Shown: piece after piece, positions 28,054 to 36,220 of the stretch | Position numbering within the stretch: position 1 is the stretch's first letter | Layout: each line of letters starts with the position of its first letter | Source: CAZTHM01 sp041946825 | GTDB taxonomy: Bacteria > Acidobacteriota > Terriglobia > UBA7540 | Reading direction: 5' to 3' | Assembly (NCBI GenBank): GCA_041946825.1 | Contig: JBHGBD010000043.1 | Coordinates: 1-36,220 of the forward strand | DNA: 36,220 nucleotides | The notes under the pieces: generated by a model | The model's input: only the letters and a program-made list of their open reading frames with translations | Database searches by the model: none | What the model was told of the DNA's origin: nothing | Program-made: the position numbers and the translations under genes

Positions 28054-30288
28054 ATGCCAGAGAGCGAATCTCGAGACGTCGCTCGTCCCTCCGCGACAGC
28101 GCCCTTCCTCCCGAGTTTCCTCCGCCGCTCGTCAACGACCCGGCTCCTTGAATACCTCCTCCTCGCCGCGCTCGTCGGCCTTTTCATCTGGCGCGCCTTC
28201 ATTCCCGCGTGGTCAGCGCTCTCAAGCGACTTCCCAAACTATTATCTCGTGGCGCGACTCTATCGTCAGGGGTACCCGCTGGACCGCGTTTACGAGTGGA
28301 CATGGCTGCAACGGCAGAAGGATCACGCTGGGCTCGAGAACGTCGTAGCGGCGTATGTCCCGGTTACCCTCCCTTCGATCCTGCCCACCCTGCCTCTGAC
28401 CTCGCTCTCTGTCCTGCAGGCAAAGCATGGGTGGATGATTCTCGACCTGATCTTTCTCGGCCTGGCCGGACTGTTCGCGGGCCGCCTTACCGGCCTCGGG
28501 TGGAGACGCATCGCCCTCTTCACTTTTCTTTGCATCTTCCCATTGCGCAACAATTTCATCTTCGGCCAGCAGCACGTCCTGGTTCTGCTCCTCCTGACTC
28601 TTGCCGCCTGGCTGTATTTCTCCGGACGTCCAGCGTCTTCGGGGGCGGTACTCGCCGCAGCCGCGGCGCTCAAGATCTATCCCGCGATGTTCGCGCTCTA
28701 CTTTCTTCGCAAACGGCAGTGGCGTGCCTTCATTTCGTTGGCGCTTGGCTTGCTCATCATGGCAGGGCTCTCGCTCTGGCTTTTTGGCTATGAGGCGAAC
28801 CGGGTTTACGTGATGGAGATCTTTCCGCGCGCCATGCGCGGAGAAGTCGCCGACCCGTACCACGCGCACTGGCAATCGGCGACGGCGCTTTTCCGCAGGC
28901 TCTTCATCGCCGAACCGGAGTTTAATCCCCAGCCGCTCGTGCATTGGCCGGCGGCTTTCGCCTTTCTCCAGCCGCTCTGCCAGGCGTTGATCTTCGTGCC
29001 ATTTCTCTGGTTGATCAGCTCGAATTGTGCTGATGCGGAGCGGGAGAAGCTGGATTGGGGAAGCTATCTCCTGATGCTCCTGGTACTGTCTCCTAATCCG
29101 GCTTCGTACCACTACTGCGTGCTGATTCTATCTGCGGTGCTGATCGCCGGTTATCTTGCTCGGCGCGGGCTCACGCGGCTCGCCGTTGCCTTCGCTTTCC
29201 TTTACGGCCTGGCGTGCATTTCGCACTATCGCTGGATGGCGCACACTCCGTCAGGCTGGAGGATCCTTCTGGGCTTTCCTCGCCTGTACGCGGTGATCGC
29301 TCTCACGCTGTTCGTCCTATGGATCCTCGCAACCGCGTCTCACCGGCCTTTCCGCGCGCGCCTCAAATCGCGCGAGGCGATGGCTTTTGCTGGCCTTTTC
29401 CTCGCCATGGTCACAGCGGGAACCTGGTCTATGTGGCGTCACTTGAAGGGACAGTTTGAAAACTACTCAATGCGCGCGGTCGTTATTCCGACGTCCCTGA
29501 TGGCGGGTCAGCCGGCGGCTGCAGGAGGAGACATCTATTTTACACACATCACCGCGGACGGGTACGCCCTTTGCAGGTCGTCGGGCGGTGCGCTCACCAG
29601 TTTCAAGTTCCACCGCGACGCGTTCCATCCCGCGGTCCCGGCAAAAGCGTCCGAGGGCTGGGTGGAAATCGCATCGACGCGCTCGCGAATCCTGCGTTTT
29701 CCGGTCAGCGGCCCGCTGCCGCCAGCGGATCGGCTGCCGGTTGAAGTCATGGACGGCGAACAACCGGCGATCTCCCCTGACGGCCGATGGCTGGCGTTCA
29801 TTCGCGAGGACAAGGGACGCGGGTTTTTGTGGGTGAAAGACATGCGACCGGAGGAGACAACCGACCCCGCGAACATTGAACGCCAGCTTACGCGATATGA
29901 ATTGAATGTTCTCGAGGCGACATTCACGCCTGACAGTCGCGGCCTCGTGTTCTCCGCTCAACGCGAGGCCCAGCCGGAATTACTCAGCGTCTCCATCGAA
30001 GGGAATTCACCTGTCATTACACAGAGACCCGATGTCGGGCGGCTCTCAGCGCGGTATCCTGCATTCTCGCCCGACGGTGTATGGCTGGCGTTCTCCTCGG
30101 CCCAGCGAGGCGCGTGGCAATTGTGTGTGGTGAAGGCTGGTTCCGGCACAATTCGCCAGCTCACGCACGGCGAGTGCAATTCCATCACCCCGGCGTGGCT
30201 GCCGGACTCGCGCACAATCGTGTACGCCACCGACTGCGGACGCGGGCAGGGACTGACCGCCCTGGCGCGCATCCAGGCCGTCCCCTGA
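28054..30288 (+). CDS. GT87-like membrane glycosyltransferase fused to a TolB-like beta-propeller
   Basis: 744 residues. Residues ~30-460 hold many hydrophobic helices (LLEYLLLAALVGLFIWRAF, WMILDLIFLGLAGLFAGRL, HVLVLLLLTLAAWLYFSG, and others). SSDFPNYYLVARLYRQG near the start and the later FGQQHVLVLLLL, AAALKIYPAMFALYFL and SPNPASYHYCVL fit the GT87/DUF2029 group of polyprenol-phosphate-dependent glycosyltransferases. After a last helix at ~445, residues ~470-744 form PD40/TolB-type propeller repeats (QPAISPDGRWLAFIRED, EATFTPDSRGLVFSAQ, YPAFSPDGVWLAFSSAQ, TPAWLPDSRTIVYATD). By inference it transfers a sugar on the outer face of the inner membrane, with the propeller outside to bind the acceptor or a partner. 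The fusion is unusual. Confidence 0.82.
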   Translation: MPESESRDVARPSATAPFLPSFLRRSSTTRLLEYLLLAALVGLFIWRAFIPAWSALSSDFPNYYLVARLYRQGYPLDRVYEWTWLQRQKDHAGLENVVAAYVPVTLPSILPTLPLTSLSVLQAKHGWMILDLIFLGLAGLFAGRLTGLGWRRIALFTFLCIFPLRNNFIFGQQHVLVLLLLTLAAWLYFSGRPASSGAVLAAAAALKIYPAMFALYFLRKRQWRAFISLALGLLIMAGLSLWLFGYEANRVYVMEIFPRAMRGEVADPYHAHWQSATALFRRLFIAEPEFNPQPLVHWPAAFAFLQPLCQALIFVPFLWLISSNCADAEREKLDWGSYLLMLLVLSPNPASYHYCVLILSAVLIAGYLARRGLTRLAVAFAFLYGLACISHYRWMAHTPSGWRILLGFPRLYAVIALTLFVLWILATASHRPFRARLKSREAMAFAGLFLAMVTAGTWSMWRHLKGQFENYSMRAVVIPTSLMAGQPAAAGGDIYFTHITADGYALCRSSGGALTSFKFHRDAFHPAVPAKASEGWVEIASTRSRILRFPVSGPLPPADRLPVEVMDGEQPAISPDGRWLAFIREDKGRGFLWVKDMRPEETTDPANIERQLTRYELNVLEATFTPDSRGLVFSAQREAQPELLSVSIEGNSPVITQRPDVGRLSARYPAFSPDGVWLAFSSAQRGAWQLCVVKAGSGTIRQLTHGECNSITPAWLPDSRTIVYATDCGRGQGLTALARIQAVP

Positions 30289-30402
30289 AAATTTGAAAGA
30301 CCTTTACATCTTGTTTACTTTTTTCGGGTTATATTCAATCTGATCCTCTCCTTCGCTCTTCCCAAACAGTTTTTCTAAAGGCATTCCCAGTGTCGGAGAT
30401 CT

Positions 30403-31866
30403 ATGAATCTTGACGATCAAGTGGTGATACTCGGCGCCGGTCCCGCCGGCCTGACGGCAGGCTATGAATTGGCTCGCTATGGCATTCCGGCCTGCATTCT
30501 CGAGCAGGACAGAATCGTCGGCGGTTTGTCGCGAACCGTCAACTACAAGGGCTTCCGTTTTGACATCGGCGGCCACCGCTTCTATACGCGAGTTGATGAG
30601 GTCCTGCGGATCTGGAAGGAGATCCTCGGCGACAATTTCGCCGAGTGCGGCCGCCTCTCCCGCATCTACTATCGCAATCGGTTCTTCTATTATCCGCTGC
30701 GGCCTTTGAATGCGCTCTGGGGCCTCGGACCGCTCGAAAGCTGTCTGATTCTCCTGAGCTACTTGAAGTCCCAGCTCTTTCCGCTGCGGCCCGAAGAAAA
30801 TTTCGAGCAGTGGATTTCCAACCGCTTCGGCCACCGCCTGTTCCGGATATTCTTCAAAACCTACACCGAGAAAGTTCTTGGTATGCCGTGCACGGAAGTC
30901 CGCGCCGAATGGGCCGCGCAGCGCATCAAGAGCCTGACACTCGCGCAAGCGATCGCCAGCGTTCTCCTCCCGCGCAACGGAAAGAAGCAGATCACAACCC
31001 TGATCGACAAGTTCTATTATCCCGTCCACGGTCCGGGGATGTTGTGGGAAAAGCTCGCGGATCAGCTTCGCGGGCAAGGCCATCAGCTCCGCCTGCAAAC
31101 GGAAGTCGTGCGGCTGAATCACGACGGCCGCCGCATCCTGAGCGTGCTGATCAAGAACCCGCAAGGCGACACCGAGGAAATATCCGGTTCGGAGTTCATC
31201 TCCAGCATCCCCATGCGCGGTCTGATCCGGCGGCTCGATCCGGCCGCCCCGGAAAGCGTATGCGAGGCCGCGGAGGGCCTCCACTATCGCGATTTCCTGA
31301 CCGTAGGAGTCATCGTCAACCGGCCGCACCTCTTTCCCGACAATTGGATTTACGTCCACTCCACCGACGTCAAGGTGGGCAGGATCCAGAACTACAAAAA
31401 CTGGCGTCCGGAAATGTCGGGAGATCCCGCGAAGACGAACCTCGGGCTGGAATATTTCTGCTCACGCGGGGATGAGCTCTGGGAAAAATCTGATGATGAG
31501 TTGAAGGATCAGGCCAAGCGCGAACTCCACCGGCTCGGCCTGGCGCGGCCCGAGGAGTGCGAGGACTGCATTGTCATCCGCGTTCCCAAGGCCTATCCCG
31601 TTTACGACACGGACTACGCTCGATACTTCCCGACCGTAAAATCTTATGTCGAGAAATTCTCGAACCTGCAACTCGTCGGCCGCAATGGACAACACCGCTA
31701 CAACAGCCAGGATCACTCGATGCTGACGGCGCTGCTGGCGGTCCGAAATATTCTGGGCGAGCAGCACGATCTCTGGTCCGTCGACACGGAAGAGCTGAAC
31801 CACTCGGAGCAGGAATCGCCGTCCATCGCCCTGAGGGCCGAAGCGGCTTACATCAAGGCCCGTTGA
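30403..31866 (+). CDS. FAD-dependent oxidoreductase (protoporphyrinogen oxidase/UDP-galactopyranose mutase-like)
   Basis: 487 residues. The FAD-binding Rossmann motif VVILGAGPAGLTAGYELA is at residues 7-24, and the second family motif GGLSRTV...GFRFDIGGHRFYT is complete. The C-terminus NLQLVGRNGQHRY, then NSQDHSMLTALLAVRNILG, has the FAD-ribityl contact. It belongs to the COG1232-type NAD(P)-binding amine oxidase/PPOX/UGM-like group common beside polysaccharide genes. The activity cannot be fixed; a sugar-nucleotide or lipid-linked substrate is likely given the glycosyltransferase 114 bp upstream. The ATG follows TCGGAGAT. The intergenic region has an AT-rich TTTACTTTTTTCGGGTTATA segment that may hold a promoter. 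Confidence 0.82.
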   Translation: MNLDDQVVILGAGPAGLTAGYELARYGIPACILEQDRIVGGLSRTVNYKGFRFDIGGHRFYTRVDEVLRIWKEILGDNFAECGRLSRIYYRNRFFYYPLRPLNALWGLGPLESCLILLSYLKSQLFPLRPEENFEQWISNRFGHRLFRIFFKTYTEKVLGMPCTEVRAEWAAQRIKSLTLAQAIASVLLPRNGKKQITTLIDKFYYPVHGPGMLWEKLADQLRGQGHQLRLQTEVVRLNHDGRRILSVLIKNPQGDTEEISGSEFISSIPMRGLIRRLDPAAPESVCEAAEGLHYRDFLTVGVIVNRPHLFPDNWIYVHSTDVKVGRIQNYKNWRPEMSGDPAKTNLGLEYFCSRGDELWEKSDDELKDQAKRELHRLGLARPEECEDCIVIRVPKAYPVYDTDYARYFPTVKSYVEKFSNLQLVGRNGQHRYNSQDHSMLTALLAVRNILGEQHDLWSVDTEELNHSEQESPSIALRAEAAYIKAR

Positions 31867-31926
31867 CCTTTTCCGGGCCGCCGCGCCGGCTCAAACTCTT
31901 TTACTAGTTCAGAACATTTCTTTTGG

Positions 31927-31932
31927 TATAAT
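31927..31932 (+). promoter_or_regulatory. -10 box upstream of comM/yifB
   Basis: A perfect TATAAT about 94 bases before the comM ATG. No convincing -35 is seen at standard spacing. It shows that comM has its own promoter rather than being read through from the oxidoreductase gene. Confidence 0.4.
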
Positions 31933-32025
31933 CGCCGCCATCCACGCGCCGGCCTCTCGGTGCCGCCGGGTGGAGCCCAGGCCCGAATCGTCCAGTCCCC
32001 TCGCCGTGTCTCTTCGAGCCTCGTC

Positions 32026-33126
32026 ATGCTCTTCAAGAGTTTCAGCGCCGCGGTCTTTGGAATTGACGCCTATCTGGTCGAAGTGGAAGTGGACATCTCC
32101 GCTGGCCAGGCGAATTTCATGACCGTCGGCTTGCCGGACGCCGCGGTGCGCGAGAGCCGGGAGCGTATCAAGTCGGCCATCAAGAACTGTGGCCTGGAAT
32201 TCCCTTTTCAAAACATCACCGTCAACCTGGCGCCCGCCGACGTCAAAAAAGAAGGCTCGGGGTTCGACCTCGCGATCGCGCTGGGAATCATCGGGACGAC
32301 CGGCGTCTTGCTCAAGGATGACCTGAAGCCTTATCTCTTTCTGGGCGAGCTATCACTGGACGGCGGCCTCAGGCCCATCAAGGGCGGGCTCTCGATCGCC
32401 AGCATGGCGCGGCACAAGGGAATCCGCAAGCTGGTTGTGCCGATGGAGAACGCCTGCGAGGCCGCGGTGGTGCGCGAAGTCGAAGTGTACGGGATGCGCT
32501 CGCTGCCCGAAGTCCTCGACTTGATCAACGAGACTCGCCCTTTCCAACCTGCCAAGGTGAACACAGCGGAAATGCTCGCCGCGGCCAGCCAGTACCCGGT
32601 GGACTTTCGCGACGTCAAGGGCCAGTTGCACGCCAAGCGCGCCATCGAGGTCGCCACCGCCGGCGGGCACAACATCCTGATGATCGGGCCGCCCGGCGCC
32701 GGCAAAACGATGCTCGCCAAGCGAATCCCGACGATCCTTCCGCCGCTCACTTTCGACGAGGCCATTCAGACCACGAAGATCCACAGCGTGGCCGGGGTGC
32801 TCGAAGCAGGATTGGGTCTGGTTGGGACGCGGCCGTACCGCGCGCCGCACCATACGATTTCCGACGCGGGGCTGATTGGCGGGGGCGCCGTGCCGCGCCC
32901 CGGGGAGGTCAGCCTCGCGCATAACGGGTTGCTCTTTCTCGACGAGCTGCCGGAATTCGCGCGCAATGTCCTCGAAGTCCTGCGCCAGCCTATCGAGGAC
33001 GGGACGGTCTGCATCGCACGCGCGGCCATGTCGCTGACTTTTCCGGCGCGCTTCATGCTCGCGGCGGCGATGAACCCCTGCCCGTGCGGTTCATCTCATT
33101 GCGACACGCCGCGTCGGACACAATGA
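32026..33126 (+). pseudogene. comM: ComM/YifB AAA+ ATPase, 3' end displaced by an integrated element
   Basis: The ATG at 32026 starts MLFKSFSAAVFGIDAYLVEVEV, the normal start of YifB/ComM (Mg-chelatase-like AAA+ ATPase). The Lon-like N-terminal domain (GLPDAAVRESRERIKSAIKN) precedes the AAA+ core with Walker A GPPGAGKT, Walker B LLFLDEL and PYRAPHHTISDAGLIGGG. The homology runs through AAMNPCPCG (to ~33090) and then stops. Relatives continue with YFGDP and a further ~120-130 residues, including the sensor region and C-terminal domain. Here ten unrelated residues and a stop at 33126 follow. ComM aids branch migration in natural transformation. The junction coincides with the end of a serine-recombinase gene on the other strand, so the gene is split by insertion; the rest should lie beyond the element. 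Confidence 0.9.
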
Positions 33127-34621
33127 CCAGTCCCACTACCTCGTAATCCCTGATGTGGATCTCGGGAACTAGGGCCTCCAGCAATCGCCGCTTCTGGGCT
33201 TGGGAGAGAAATTCCCACTCGTGAAAAGGTGAAAATACCTCTGCTAGTTCGCCGGGAGTGAACTGGGCAGAAGCGGGCTGAGCCCTGAGGAGGATGTCCT
33301 GATAGAGCTTCGTGTCATTCTCCACCTCGCGAATTCGACGGTCCCTTTCCTCGCGGCCGATCAGGCCTTCAAAGTAGGCCTCATGCACCCGCTGGCGTTT
33401 AACGTCCTGACGCTTCAGCTGATTTTGCGCGCGCAAGATCTTTGACCCGTCTTCGCGTGAAGAAGTCCGGGCTATCAGCGCCTGCGTAATTCGCGCCAGG
33501 AAATCGATATCAGTGAGTCGCCGGGAGAGGAGCGTGTCGACCCGATCCTCCAGCCGCTGGCGCCGCATGTAGGGGTTTGAGCATTTGGGGAGCCCTGCGC
33601 GTTCGCGCTTAATTCTTTCCGCAGTGGTTCGGCTCTTGCAGAGATACCAGTCACGGGAATGGCCCGTGTGCGTATAGACGAGATTCCGGCAATCGCCGCA
33701 GCGGAGGAATCCATGGTACACGAAGCGCGGCTCGTAGCCGGGCCGGACGCGCCAGTGATTTTGCTTCTTCAAATCCAGGATCTTCTGGACCTGCAGGAAA
33801 TCAGCCTCCGAGACGAGAGGATCCATCACCTTCACACGGATGATCTCCTCAGGAGTCCTGCGAATCTTGGGACGGTCACCCTGCCGGCCGTCCGCTTTGA
33901 CACGGCGAGCGGCGGGTGACAGATCGCGTTTCTGCGTGTAAACCCGCCACCCGGTGTAAATGGGATTGCGAAGAATGTTTCTCAGATTGAACGATGCGAT
34001 GCCCAGTTCGAGTCCCAGCGCCCAGTAGGTCACCTCTCCGCCGAGCGCGCGCCGAAAGGCTTCTCGGACCTTCTCCGCCTCGGGCTTGTAGTACCAGCGA
34101 TTCTCCTTTCGGTTATACCCGACCCCAAAAGGCAAAACGATATCGCTTTGGGGATGCTTTCCGGCGCGCCGTTTCTCCTCTTTGGCCGACCAGATGCGCT
34201 CTAGAATCTCGGTCCTCTCCAGACCCGCAAGAGCCGCGCGCATCGTACCTAGGAGGCGGCCCATCTTGGAAGCGAAATCAATTGGGCCGTCGGGAAGGTA
34301 AAGCACGGTGGAGGTGTCGACGAACGCCTGGAGCAGGGCATAGTCGGCATAATTTTCGGGGCGCATCAGTCGGCTGAATTCTCTGGCGACGACCCCATGA
34401 ATTTGCGGCGACTCGATCAGACGCAGCATTTCCTGCATCTCGGGAGCGTGGAGAACTGCCGCGCCGGAAACGTCCGACATCTGGATGGTCTTGACGATTT
34501 CAAGATCGTATCGCTTGGCGGTCAGACGATTGGCAGCTTTTTGAGCCGGGATTCCGGCGCGGTCCTCGGCGGCTTGCCCTTCAGTCGACACGCGAATGAG
34601 TTCGATTACTTTTTTGCTCAT
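33053..34621 (-). CDS. Large serine recombinase (site-specific integrase)
   Basis: 522 residues. The N-terminal resolvase domain has the nucleophile Ser12 in LIRVSTEGQ, and REFSRLMRP with conserved Arg. A recombinase domain follows (PFGVGYNRKENRWYYKPEAEKVREAF, NLRNILRNPIYTGW, quoted in parts), then a zinc ribbon (FLRCGDC...WYLCKS...LPKCSNPYMRR) and a coiled-coil C-terminus (NQLKRQDVKRQRVHEAYFEGLIGREERDRRI in part). That is the full large-serine-recombinase layout. It would integrate its element between attP and an attB in comM by double-strand exchange through a Ser-DNA link. The last ~12 residues (NRTGRGSSPPRA) and the stop are read from antisense comM sequence, so the C-terminus is completed by the target. 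It overlaps the upstream small gene by 41 bp, the last gene of a four-gene operon. Confidence 0.94.
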   Translation of the reverse strand: MSKKVIELIRVSTEGQAAEDRAGIPAQKAANRLTAKRYDLEIVKTIQMSDVSGAAVLHAPEMQEMLRLIESPQIHGVVAREFSRLMRPENYADYALLQAFVDTSTVLYLPDGPIDFASKMGRLLGTMRAALAGLERTEILERIWSAKEEKRRAGKHPQSDIVLPFGVGYNRKENRWYYKPEAEKVREAFRRALGGEVTYWALGLELGIASFNLRNILRNPIYTGWRVYTQKRDLSPAARRVKADGRQGDRPKIRRTPEEIIRVKVMDPLVSEADFLQVQKILDLKKQNHWRVRPGYEPRFVYHGFLRCGDCRNLVYTHTGHSRDWYLCKSRTTAERIKRERAGLPKCSNPYMRRQRLEDRVDTLLSRRLTDIDFLARITQALIARTSSREDGSKILRAQNQLKRQDVKRQRVHEAYFEGLIGREERDRRIREVENDTKLYQDILLRAQPASAQFTPGELAEVFSPFHEWEFLSQAQKRRLLEALVPEIHIRDYEVVGLVIVSDAACRNEMNRTGRGSSPPRA

Positions 34622-35003
34622 GGTTCAACCCTACAAGTTCCCTTGCTAAATCGAGCGCCTGGTTATTGTCGCCGACCTCGAGGGACGCTCGGAGACGAAG
34701 AAGAATATCACGTCTCTCGAGCGCAACCCGGCGCGCCGCATCCAGCACGCCCTCCAAGGAGGGATCTGACTGGACCGGCCCGACTGGGGCGGGGAGTCCC
34801 GCAAGAGGCGGCGAGGGTCCGGTGGACTTCCCGATTTCATCGCCGCGCGCTCTGTACAGCTGCTCCCGTGGGTCGGTGTCGCGCGTGCACGGCAGGGCCT
34901 TGGTGTGACCTGCGGGCTTCCTGCGTATCGCGTAACGGCTGACTACTTTCTTCGTTGTTGTTCGCACTGCTTTGTCACCTGCCCCGGGCGGCCGCCACGG
35001 CAA
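34581..35003 (-). CDS. Small protein upstream of the recombinase
   Basis: 140 codons if it starts at the ATG at 35003; the N-terminal half is Pro/Arg-rich and may be only partly translated. The C-terminal part is convincing: SLEGVLDAARRVALERRDILLRLRASLEVGDNNQALDLARELVGLNHEQ (quoted here in pieces: SLEGVLDAARRVALERR, DILLRLRASLEVGD, NNQALDLARELVG), a helical hairpin resembling a TPR-like unit. Such short ERREALLRLRxALExGDxxxALxLARELVG-type proteins occur just before serine recombinases in elements I have seen; their role is unknown. It overlaps the recombinase gene by 41 bp and the previous small gene by 61 bp, which suggests translational coupling. Confidence 0.55.
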   Translation of the reverse strand: MPWRPPGAGDKAVRTTTKKVVSRYAIRRKPAGHTKALPCTRDTDPREQLYRARGDEIGKSTGPSPPLAGLPAPVGPVQSDPSLEGVLDAARRVALERRDILLRLRASLEVGDNNQALDLARELVGLNHEQKSNRTHSRVD

Positions 35004-35206
35004 GACCCGCTACCCTTGGTGCTGCATCCTCCCAACTGCGAGCGCATACTTCCTCTCCTCCCCGGTTTGTTGTTGGGGTGGCCGTTGCTACTTACATAAT
35101 CGGAAACGAACTGGAGAAGGAGGTCGCGGGCGTTCGTGCCGTTACGTCGAGCCGCCTCCAGAAACAGGTCGTAAACCGTTTCGTCCAACGTGAATCTAAG
35201 GTTCAT
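34943..35206 (-). CDS. Small ribbon-helix-helix-like protein
   Basis: 87 residues. The start codon overlaps the stop of the upstream regulator gene (ATGA), a strong sign of real coupled translation. The N-terminus MNLRFTLDETVYDLFLEAAR followed by RNGTNARDLLLQFVSDYVSS reads as one strand and two helices, as in ribbon-helix-helix proteins. The second half is Gly/Arg/Lys-rich and likely disordered (NNKPGRRGSMRSQLGGC). By position it could be a DNA-binding accessory, for example a directionality or copy-control factor; this is inference only. Confidence 0.6.
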   Translation of the reverse strand: MNLRFTLDETVYDLFLEAARRNGTNARDLLLQFVSDYVSSNGHPNNKPGRRGSMRSQLGGCSTKGSGSCRGGRPGQVTKQCEQQRRK

Positions 35207-35859
35207 TGGGGTTGTCCTTCCTTTGCGGGGCCTTCCGCTTGGTACCTCTCGGAATCGTTCTTACCGACTCCTTCGATCTCGTGTCGCAGTCCCATCCAGA
35301 TGTCTTGCAGTTTTTCGGCTTCGGCCCTGAGGCGAGCCGCAGCGAGCTCGGTGCGGAGTCTCTCGTGGAACGAGAAAGACGCGATCCGTTGAGGCTTCGG
35401 GTCGTGGGCCTGAAACTCGGCTTGTTGCGCGGCAAGCCTCCATTTGGCGACGGCCCTTTCCAGGTACTTGATGCAAGGGCGGCTGTAACTCTCCCAGTCG
35501 ACCATGCGGGCGACGGTGAGCGTTCTTACAATGGTCTCGGTGTCAGAGGGCAGGATGCGCAAGAGGTTCTTCCACTGTAGGCTCAAGAACTCTTCGCCCT
35601 TCAAGGTTATGACGTACGAGTGCTTCAGCTTGCCCTGCCGCGGTTTCTGAGCGACCAAATCTTTCTTCTTCAGCCTAGCTAGCGCCGGGCGCGAGGCGCC
35701 GACGGACAAGTTGAAATCATCTTTCAGACTGTAAAGCGTCGAGTTTCCTTCCTCCCCTCGCGCCCTTGCCTTCTGAGTTTCTTGAATCGCGCCTAGGATC
35801 AGGAAATCCAAGCTCGACGGCCTCTCTTTCCTTACCGGTTTCGGCTGTTCAATGTCCAC
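35203..35859 (-). CDS. PadR-like winged-helix regulator of the element
   Basis: 218 residues from a GTG at 35859, preceded by GGAGGT at ideal spacing. Residues ~15-95 form a PadR/MarR-like winged helix: SLDFLILGAIQE, TLYSLKDDFNLSVGASRPALARLKKKDLV (quoted in part), KLKHSYVITLKGEEFL. The C-terminal half is a long helical region (YLERAVAKWRLAAQQAEFQ, RLRTELAAARLRAEAEKLQ) probably used for dimerisation. It heads the recombinase operon, so it is a candidate repressor of integration and excision. Similar two-part proteins are found next to large serine recombinases; I know of no characterised example. Confidence 0.75.
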   Translation of the reverse strand: MDIEQPKPVRKERPSSLDFLILGAIQETQKARARGEEGNSTLYSLKDDFNLSVGASRPALARLKKKDLVAQKPRQGKLKHSYVITLKGEEFLSLQWKNLLRILPSDTETIVRTLTVARMVDWESYSRPCIKYLERAVAKWRLAAQQAEFQAHDPKPQRIASFSFHERLRTELAAARLRAEAEKLQDIWMGLRHEIEGVGKNDSERYQAEGPAKEGQPQ

Positions 35860-35891
35860 TGTTCTACCTCCATGTAGTTCGTATCGTGCTA

Positions 35892-35920
35892 AGCATAATA
35901 GATAGATGCCCCGATTTCAA
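35892..35920 (-). promoter_or_regulatory. Promoter of the element operon
   Basis: On the minus strand: -35 TTGAAA (35920-35915), a 17-bp spacer and -10 TATGCT (35897-35892), about 30 bases before the GTG of the regulator gene. The region is AT-rich compared with the rest of the window. Confidence 0.55.
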
Positions 35921-36220
35921 CAACTATTTTTCCTTTACTTTCAGTAACTTGATGAAACCTAGGCGGGTACAGGACCTCTATCAGAGAGTCGCAAGCCTAG
36001 TATGGGTCATATCTGCCTCATCCTGACTACTGGGGTGGGCATGCTACCGTCTCGCCTGCTTTCAGTCCGCGCGGCCGCTAAACACGGGAAACATATTAAT
36101 AGCCTAGGCGCAAAGGCTTCGGCCAGCGCCCCCCATTCCGGGTCTTCCCATCGCTGCGCCGTCCCAAGGCAAGCCGACGCGCTGCCGCGTGAACGAAGTC
36201 AACCTTTAAGGGCTTTCTGC
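35921..36220. other. Element interior without recognised gene
   Basis: About 300 bases upstream of the regulator. No convincing gene is seen on either strand. CCTAGGC occurs twice (at about 35958 and 36103) and CCTAG once between them. The sequence continues past the window edge. Confidence 0.5.

Larger units (their letters stand above)
33093..36220. mobile_element. Serine-recombinase integrative element in comM (left end)
   Basis: The left junction lies at about 33083-33095, where comM homology ends after its MNPCPCG codons. From there to the window end no chromosomal housekeeping gene is seen. The element carries an overlapping minus-strand operon: winged-helix regulator, small ribbon-type protein, helical protein, recombinase. 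The right end (attR plus the comM 3' part) is not in the window, so size and cargo are unknown. Confidence 0.8.

Noticed and set aside
33083..33095. Integration at a tRNA gene
   Set aside because: No tRNA-like fold or TpsiC-arm sequence is at the junction; the disrupted sequence is comM.

Overview
The window is GC-rich bacterial chromosome. Gene content (high-GC housekeeping genes, a COG1964-type radical SAM gene, GH31 and HtrA/PDZ secreted proteins) and the style of its intergenic repeats suggest Acidobacteriota or a nearby soil phylum. That placement is inference; there is no rRNA or marker gene here to prove it.

Layout. 1-4501: two radical SAM genes around a Uma2-type nuclease. The first is cut by the window edge and carries the hallmarks of the COG1964 family, which includes archaeal tetraether synthase and bacterial membrane-spanning-lipid synthase. 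The second has a SPASM-type C-terminus. 4656-5306: two small membrane-anchored genes on the minus strand. 5389-8118: a repeat-rich stretch with a DpnA-like adenine methyltransferase followed by a DpnI-like endonuclease, a cluster of GATC sites in front of them and a small CxxC ORF behind. 8145-9259: debris, namely a frameshifted coiled-coil gene and a HicAB pair whose toxin has an amber stop. 9329-15802: a secreted protein, an HtrA/DegP protease, a CorA-like membrane protein, a GH31 glycosidase and a PilZ protein.

15918-30288: mainly cofactor and housekeeping genes. In order: a probable Moco riboswitch and moaA, nadA, a DUF2203 protein, a DUF255 thioredoxin-fold protein, a VapBC-like pair, thiC, two methyltransferases, an orphan nuoB with a small Rieske protein, mutM, a small hypothetical gene, and a GT87-type glycosyltransferase fused to a beta-propeller. 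30403-31866: an FAD-dependent oxidoreductase. 32026-36220: comM/yifB, interrupted by a mobile element that encodes a large serine recombinase and three overlapping upstream genes, led by a PadR-like regulator. The right end of the element lies outside the window.

Three themes stand out. (1) A methylase of the GATC-methylating DpnA type sits beside a homologue of the nuclease that cuts methylated GATC. The homologue has Gln in place of the catalytic Glu, which may explain how they coexist. (2) The serine-recombinase element splits comM just after its MNPCPCG motif, and the recombinase reading frame ends inside antisense comM sequence. (3) Several layers of repeats pervade the region: 65-110 bp elements with TGTCAYNCYGAG-type ends, very short perfect palindromes nested inside other repeats, and low-complexity tracts that have run into the ends or middle of genes.
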